NCBI GenBank assembly: GCA_018857735.1
Contig: JABMCL010001511.1
Span: forward strand, 236,001-300,000
DNA from: Alviniconcha marisindica
Lineage: Eukaryota > Mollusca > Gastropoda > Provannidae
Reading direction: 5' to 3'
DNA: 64,000 bases
Shown: piece by piece, positions 60,007 to 64,000 of the stretch
Numbering within the stretch: position 1 is the stretch's first letter
Layout of the letters: each line of letters opens with the position of its first letter
The notes under the pieces: generated by a model
What the model was told of the DNA's origin: nothing
Seen by the model: only the letters and a program-made list of their open reading frames with translations
The model's database searches: none
Program-made: the position numbers and the translations under genes

Positions 60007-61985
60007 ATTTTGAGGAGGAGACGGTCAGAACCCTTCGGATTGCAGATCACACCAAGCCTGCACTGGACAGAGATAGGGAGGCTAGTGCCGATGTCAGACC
60101 CAACATGCGTAGTATGAAATGTGCCAGAGACAGGGAGGCTAGCGCCGATGTCAGACCCAACACGCTTAGTATGAAATGTGCCAGAGAAAGGGAGGCTAGC
60201 GCCGATGTCAGACCCAACACGCTTAGTATGAAATGTGCCAGAGACAGGGAGGCTAGCACCGATGTCAGACCCAACACGCTCAGTATGAAATGTGACAGAG
60301 ACAGGGAGGCTAGCACCGATGTCAGACCCAACACGCTCAGTATGAAATGTGACGGAGACAGGGAGGCTAGCACCGATGTCAGACCCAACAAGCTCAGTAT
60401 GAAATGTGACGGAGACAGGGAGGCTAGCACCGATGTCAGACCCAACAAGCTCAGTATGAAATGTGACGGAGACAGGGAGGCTAGCGCCGATGTCAGACCC
60501 AACACGCTTAGTACGAAATGTGAAGCTACAAGGGCTGTGTACCTGCCTTCAGTGACTGTATGCAACGGCGAGAAACTTCACCCTGCTTCTCGACCCAAAG
60601 AGGAAAGACGGGTTGCCCCAGCTGGAGGGCAGATAAATGGAGATTGCCGGTCAGTACCCGTCACAGACGGGGAAGCAAAGGCTCCCAGCAAGTCTGAACC
60701 AATCGCTGGCCGGCTCACACAGGCAGGCGTCAAGCCTGAACCAGTAACAGTTGTGGAAGGAGCAGACCAGGACTCTGGCCCAGAGCCAGAATCTGCGGTG
60801 GGTGGAGAGAGTCACACTCGCAGACCAGAGGGAGACACAGCAGAGGCAGAGGCAGATCCTGGCTTTGCCATCAAGCTGGAACCGCCCTCAGAGGATGACA
60901 CGGACCAGGAAGCGGAAACAGCCGGAGACGGGAGCGTAAGGACACGTTCTTCGCCTGCAGCTGAGAGCGAGGTACGGACGAAGAGGCGCTGCACAGGACG
61001 TACCAGGGAAGGTGTTTCCACCCATCTTTCTGCGTGCTCGGCTGCTACAGTTGCCAGTCAGGGTCACTCAAGGCGGCAACGGCCTCGCCAAGTTAAAAGG
61101 CCCTTTGTGTGTTGTGAGTGTGACGCCAGGCTCAGCACCGGGGGCGACCTGAAACGCCACAAGCGAGCCCACTCGGGTGAAAAGCCGTTCTCGGGTGGTG
61201 ATTGTGGCGTGAATTTCAGTCGTCAGGGAAACCTGGAAGTTCACAGGGTGGGGAGACACAGCTCAGACAAGCCGTTCCTGTGCCACAGTTGCGATGCCAA
61301 GTTTGGCAGCAACCGCGAGCTAAAGCAGCACAGAAAAATCCACGCCGGTGATAAACCTTTTCCGTGCGCAGATTGCGGGGCCAGGTTCTTGTGGGAGAGC
61401 GAGTTGAAACGCCACATCCAAAGCCACACCGGCGAGAAGCCTCTGGTGTGCGGCGTGTGCCACGCGGCCTTCAACCGACCCACGAAACTGAAGCAGCACA
61501 TGAGGACTCACACGGGGGAAAGACCGTACCGCTGCAGCCAGTGCGGTGGGAGCTTCGGCAACTCCAGCAACCTGAAGAGGCACACGCTGAGAAGGCACAC
61601 CTCCGACAAGCCCCACCCCTGCGGCGAGTGCGAGGCGCGGTTCTGCACCAGCGAGGACCTGAAGCGACACAAGCAGGTGCACACGGGCCGGAAACCTTTC
61701 CTGTGCAGCGTGTGCCGTTTGTCGTTCAGCGACACGGCAAAGCTCAACGTTCACGTGAGAGTTCACACCGGGGAAAAGCCCTTCCGCTGCAAGGACTGTG
61801 GGGTGTTCTTCCGAAGCACCAGGGCTTTGAAAGAGCACGCCATGAGGAGGCACAGCTCGGCGAGGGACTTTCCCTGTGGCCAGTGTGACGCCAAATTCTG
61901 TACCAGCGGCGAGCTGAGTGGACACAGGAGCAAAGTCCATTCAGGGAGGCGGTCAGGACTAGGCCAAAGAACATGTCTAACATAA
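60007..61985 (+). CDS. C2H2 zinc-finger exon (possible alternative THAP-locus end)
   Basis: A pyrimidine-rich acceptor (ending gttggcag at 60006) opens a phase-1 exon of 659 codons to a TAA. Layout: DFEEETVRTLRI; eight 19-residue repeats (60072-60527); a region with KSEPI, KPEPVTVV and KLEPPSEDD motifs; a basic patch; then about ten C2H2 fingers (from about 61104 to 61945) with TGEKP-type linkers. Finger 2 (FSGGDC) has lost its first Cys and probably does not fold. A nuclear, sequence-specific DNA-binding role is expected for this family. There is an in-frame ATG at 59964, but it reads through the pyrimidine tract of the acceptor, so I do not take it as the start. The phase and the opening residue D equal those of the DUF3504 exon at 51301, so THAP exons 1-4 could splice here instead (1020 residues). 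A separate gene with an undetected first exon is the alternative. Confidence 0.85.
60072..60527 (+). repeat. 57-bp coding minisatellite, eight copies
   Basis: Eight head-to-tail units of exactly 57 bp encode DREAS(A/T)DVRPN(T/K)LSMKC-type 19-mers, so length changes keep the frame. Neighbouring units are most alike (for example units 6 and 7 are identical in protein), as expected from unequal exchange. Confidence 0.9.
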
Positions 61986-62660
61986 TGACTAGGCCAAGGA
62001 ACGTGTCTAACATAATCATAGTGTAATACTAATACTAATAGCAGCAGTAATAATGATGAATGATGATGAGATTATCAGTTTGCCTGAAGTTGCATTCAAG
62101 CCCTAAGCAAGCTGGGTGGACACAGGAACAACGTCCATTCAGGAAGGCGGTCAGGACTAGGCCAAGGAACGTGTGTAACATAATAATAATAATAATAGCA
62201 GCAATAATAATTTTAATTTTTAATGATGGGGGAAAAATTAAAATTTCAAAAAAAATTTTGCCTGGAAAAGTTTTGGCATTCAAGCCCTAAGCAAGCTGGG
62301 TGGACACAGGAACAAAGTCCATTCTAGGAGGCGGTCAGGACTAGGCCAAGGAACGTGTATAACATAATTAATAATAATAATAATAGCAGCAATAATAATG
62401 ATGATGAGATTATCAGTTTGCCTGAAGTTACATTCAAGCCCTAAGCAAGCTGGGTAGACACAGGAGCAAAGTCCATTCTGGGAGGTAGTCTGGACAAGGC
62501 CAAGGAACGTGTGTAACATAATAATAGCAGCAATAATAATGATGATAATGATGATGAGAATATCAGTTTGCCTGAAGTTACATTCAAGGCCTAAGCGAGC
62601 TGAGTGGACACAGGAGTGAGGTCCATTTTGTGAGGAGGTCAGGACTAGGCCAAGAAACAT
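61911..62660 (+). repeat. Tandem copies of the zinc-finger gene 3' end
   Basis: The last codons and stop region (ctgagtggacacaggagcaa, then aggcggtcaggactaggcc) recur at about 62105-62190, 62285-62365, 62440-62520 and 62590-62660. They are separated by AT-rich spacers with (ATA)n/(TGA)n runs and a tgcctgaagttgcattcaag block. Copies have no open frame of their own. Confidence 0.85.
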
Positions 62661-62934
62661 GTGCGTATAATCAAACATATAACAATAGTAACAATAATAA
62701 TAATGATGATGATGATGATGATGATGATGAGAATTTCAGTCGGCATGAAGTTGTAAACATTAAAGTCCTGAGCAATGACATACAATCCTGAAAAGGTGAT
62801 ACAGCAGAGATGACCACTATATGGCAACATATATCAACACCCTCTTGCTAATAAGAAAGTGACACCAAAAGAGCCCTGGATCATTGTGTAGATCTTTCAA
62901 GTGCGTAAATACACGCACATGCATGCACTGCGCG

Positions 62935-62996
<62 letters not shown>
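62935..62996. repeat. CA microsatellite
   Basis: About 30 CA units with one interruption. Confidence 0.95.
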
Positions 62997-63099
62997 CACA
63001 CAAACATGCACCCCAACCCTGCACACGCAAACAGTGATGGTGACCTAAGACCAGAAGGGAAAGAGGTGAACAGGAAAGAAAGACCAGAAGGTGTGAGCA

Positions 63100-63800
63100 T
63101 CTCTTGTGGTTAGTGGCAGCTGTTTGCTGGTAGAGAGACCTGGGTATGAAGAGACACCCTAAGAAAGTCTGCACTGGAAGTTGACTCTGGGAGAAAAATC
63201 ACATGCTGCATCAGGGATTCAAATTATCATCGGCGGGAGCTGCCACCAGTGTCATTTTTGTTGCGAAAAAAGTTGTCGCGACAAACACGTGTTTGTCTTG
63301 ACAAAACACGTCTTTTGTCATGACAAAAGTATGCTTGTCGTGACAAAACTTTTGTCGCAACAAACATATTTTGTCGCGACAAATATTTGTTGTGACAAAC
63401 ATAATTTTGTCATGACAAAACTACAAGCTCACTTTTGTTGCGACAAACATGTGTTTGTCACAATGAAACTCATCTTTTGTCGTGACAAAAGTATGCTTGT
63501 CGTGACAAAACTTTTCTCATGACAAACATGTGTTTGTTGCGACAAAATACACAAACATAATTTTGTTGCAACACATGTTTTGTTGAAGCAAGCACACTTT
63601 TGTCATGACAAAAGATGTGTTTTGTCATGACAAACGTGTTTGTAGCAACAAACACATGTTTGTCATGACAAACTTATGTCGCATCAAAAATGATACTTGC
63701 GGCAGCTGCCACCAATGATATCAAATTGCTCATCATGTCAGTGTTGTGCCTGGCTTTCCAGTCGGATGCGCTGCCAACTAAGCTATCCCCGCACCCGTGT
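63100..63800 (-). mobile_element. SINE family C copy split by a DNA element
   Basis: On the minus strand the tRNA-like head (gggatagcttagttggcagc, right end about 63795) and the B box plus body (63110-63225, with gagtcaacttcc) belong to one SINE, cut by the element at 63226-63720. Confidence 0.75.
63226..63720. mobile_element. 495-bp inverted-repeat element full of short palindromes
   Basis: Flanked by the direct repeat tcaaatt (63219-63225 and 63721-63727). Termini are ~40-bp inverted repeats: the left starts atcatcggcgggagctgcc and the right, read inward, tatcattggtggcagctgcc; both continue into a tcatttttg(t/a)tgcg block. The inside is about 25 variants of TTTTGTCNNGACAAAA, i.e. palindromes centred on CGCG, CATG or CGTG. 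It has no coding capacity. Confidence 0.8.
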
Positions 63801-64000
63801 TCATGCGCTGTCGTTTGAGTGCTAAGCAACTCGCTGTGTTTGTTCAGTCAACAGTTGTGATATTGCACAGTGTTGCTCTGGCGTGGCCGCGTGTGCTGAC
63901 TCGTGTTTTTATCTTTCAACTAAACCAAAACTAAAACAATGAATGGATTTCAACGGAGACCTCAAGCTTGTCATTGTGCTGAAACTCGTGTTTTTATCAT
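63801..64000. other. Unassigned window edge
   Basis: Unique sequence with no recognisable feature. An ATG at 63939 opens a frame that runs off the window. Confidence 0.4.

Noticed and set aside
60047..60565. 172-codon minus-strand frame
   Set aside because: Shadow of the 57-bp coding repeats of the zinc-finger exon.

Overview
The window looks like nuclear DNA of a lophotrochozoan animal, most likely a mollusc and perhaps a gastropod. Genes are split by GT-AG introns, intergenic DNA is AT-rich, and there are long CA/TG and GA microsatellites, tRNA-derived SINEs, LINE remnants, TTAA-flanked DNA transposons and many minisatellites. The species guess is inference. The gene identities rest on translated exons whose splice phases agree.

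Layout. (1) 1-3950: noncoding DNA with a SINE and one candidate terminal coding exon near 2087-2328. (2) 4068-9853, plus strand: a complete five-exon MAX gene (bHLH-zipper partner of MYC and MXD/MGA proteins). (3) 15875-29305, minus strand: a thirteen-exon FNTB gene (farnesyltransferase beta subunit), tail to tail with MAX. Its predicted last exon lies in a 12-copy tandem array in which every copy carries the same short coding segment. (4) 29864-35867, plus strand, head to head with FNTB: a chondroitin-synthase-like GT31 gene that ends after the first glycosyltransferase domain and has a phase conflict at one intron. (5) 36.0-39.6 kb: microsatellites and a 1.4-kb inverted-repeat transposon with a SINE inside it. 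(6) 39657-61985, plus strand: a THAP zinc-finger locus. Four 5' exons (THAP domain, Arg-Ser stretch, KxEPV-motif region) reach a phase-1 donor. Two downstream phase-1 terminal exons fit it: a DUF3504 (Crypton recombinase-like) exon at 51301-52382 and a C2H2 zinc-finger exon at 60007-61985. A second first exon at 44210-44403 fits the shared third exon. (7) 62-64 kb: tandem copies of the zinc-finger gene's 3' end, a SINE, and a 495-bp inverted-repeat element packed with TTTTGTCATGACAAAA-type palindromes.

The most unusual theme is tandem duplication that takes in splice junctions or gene ends: the MAX exon 4 donor (second copy has lost its GT), the FNTB exon 9 acceptor (four extra copies), the FNTB terminal exon (12 copies) and the 3' end of the zinc-finger gene (about four extra copies). 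The second theme is the THAP locus, which appears able to combine different N-terminal modules with different C-terminal DNA-binding modules. All exon joins are predictions without transcript support.
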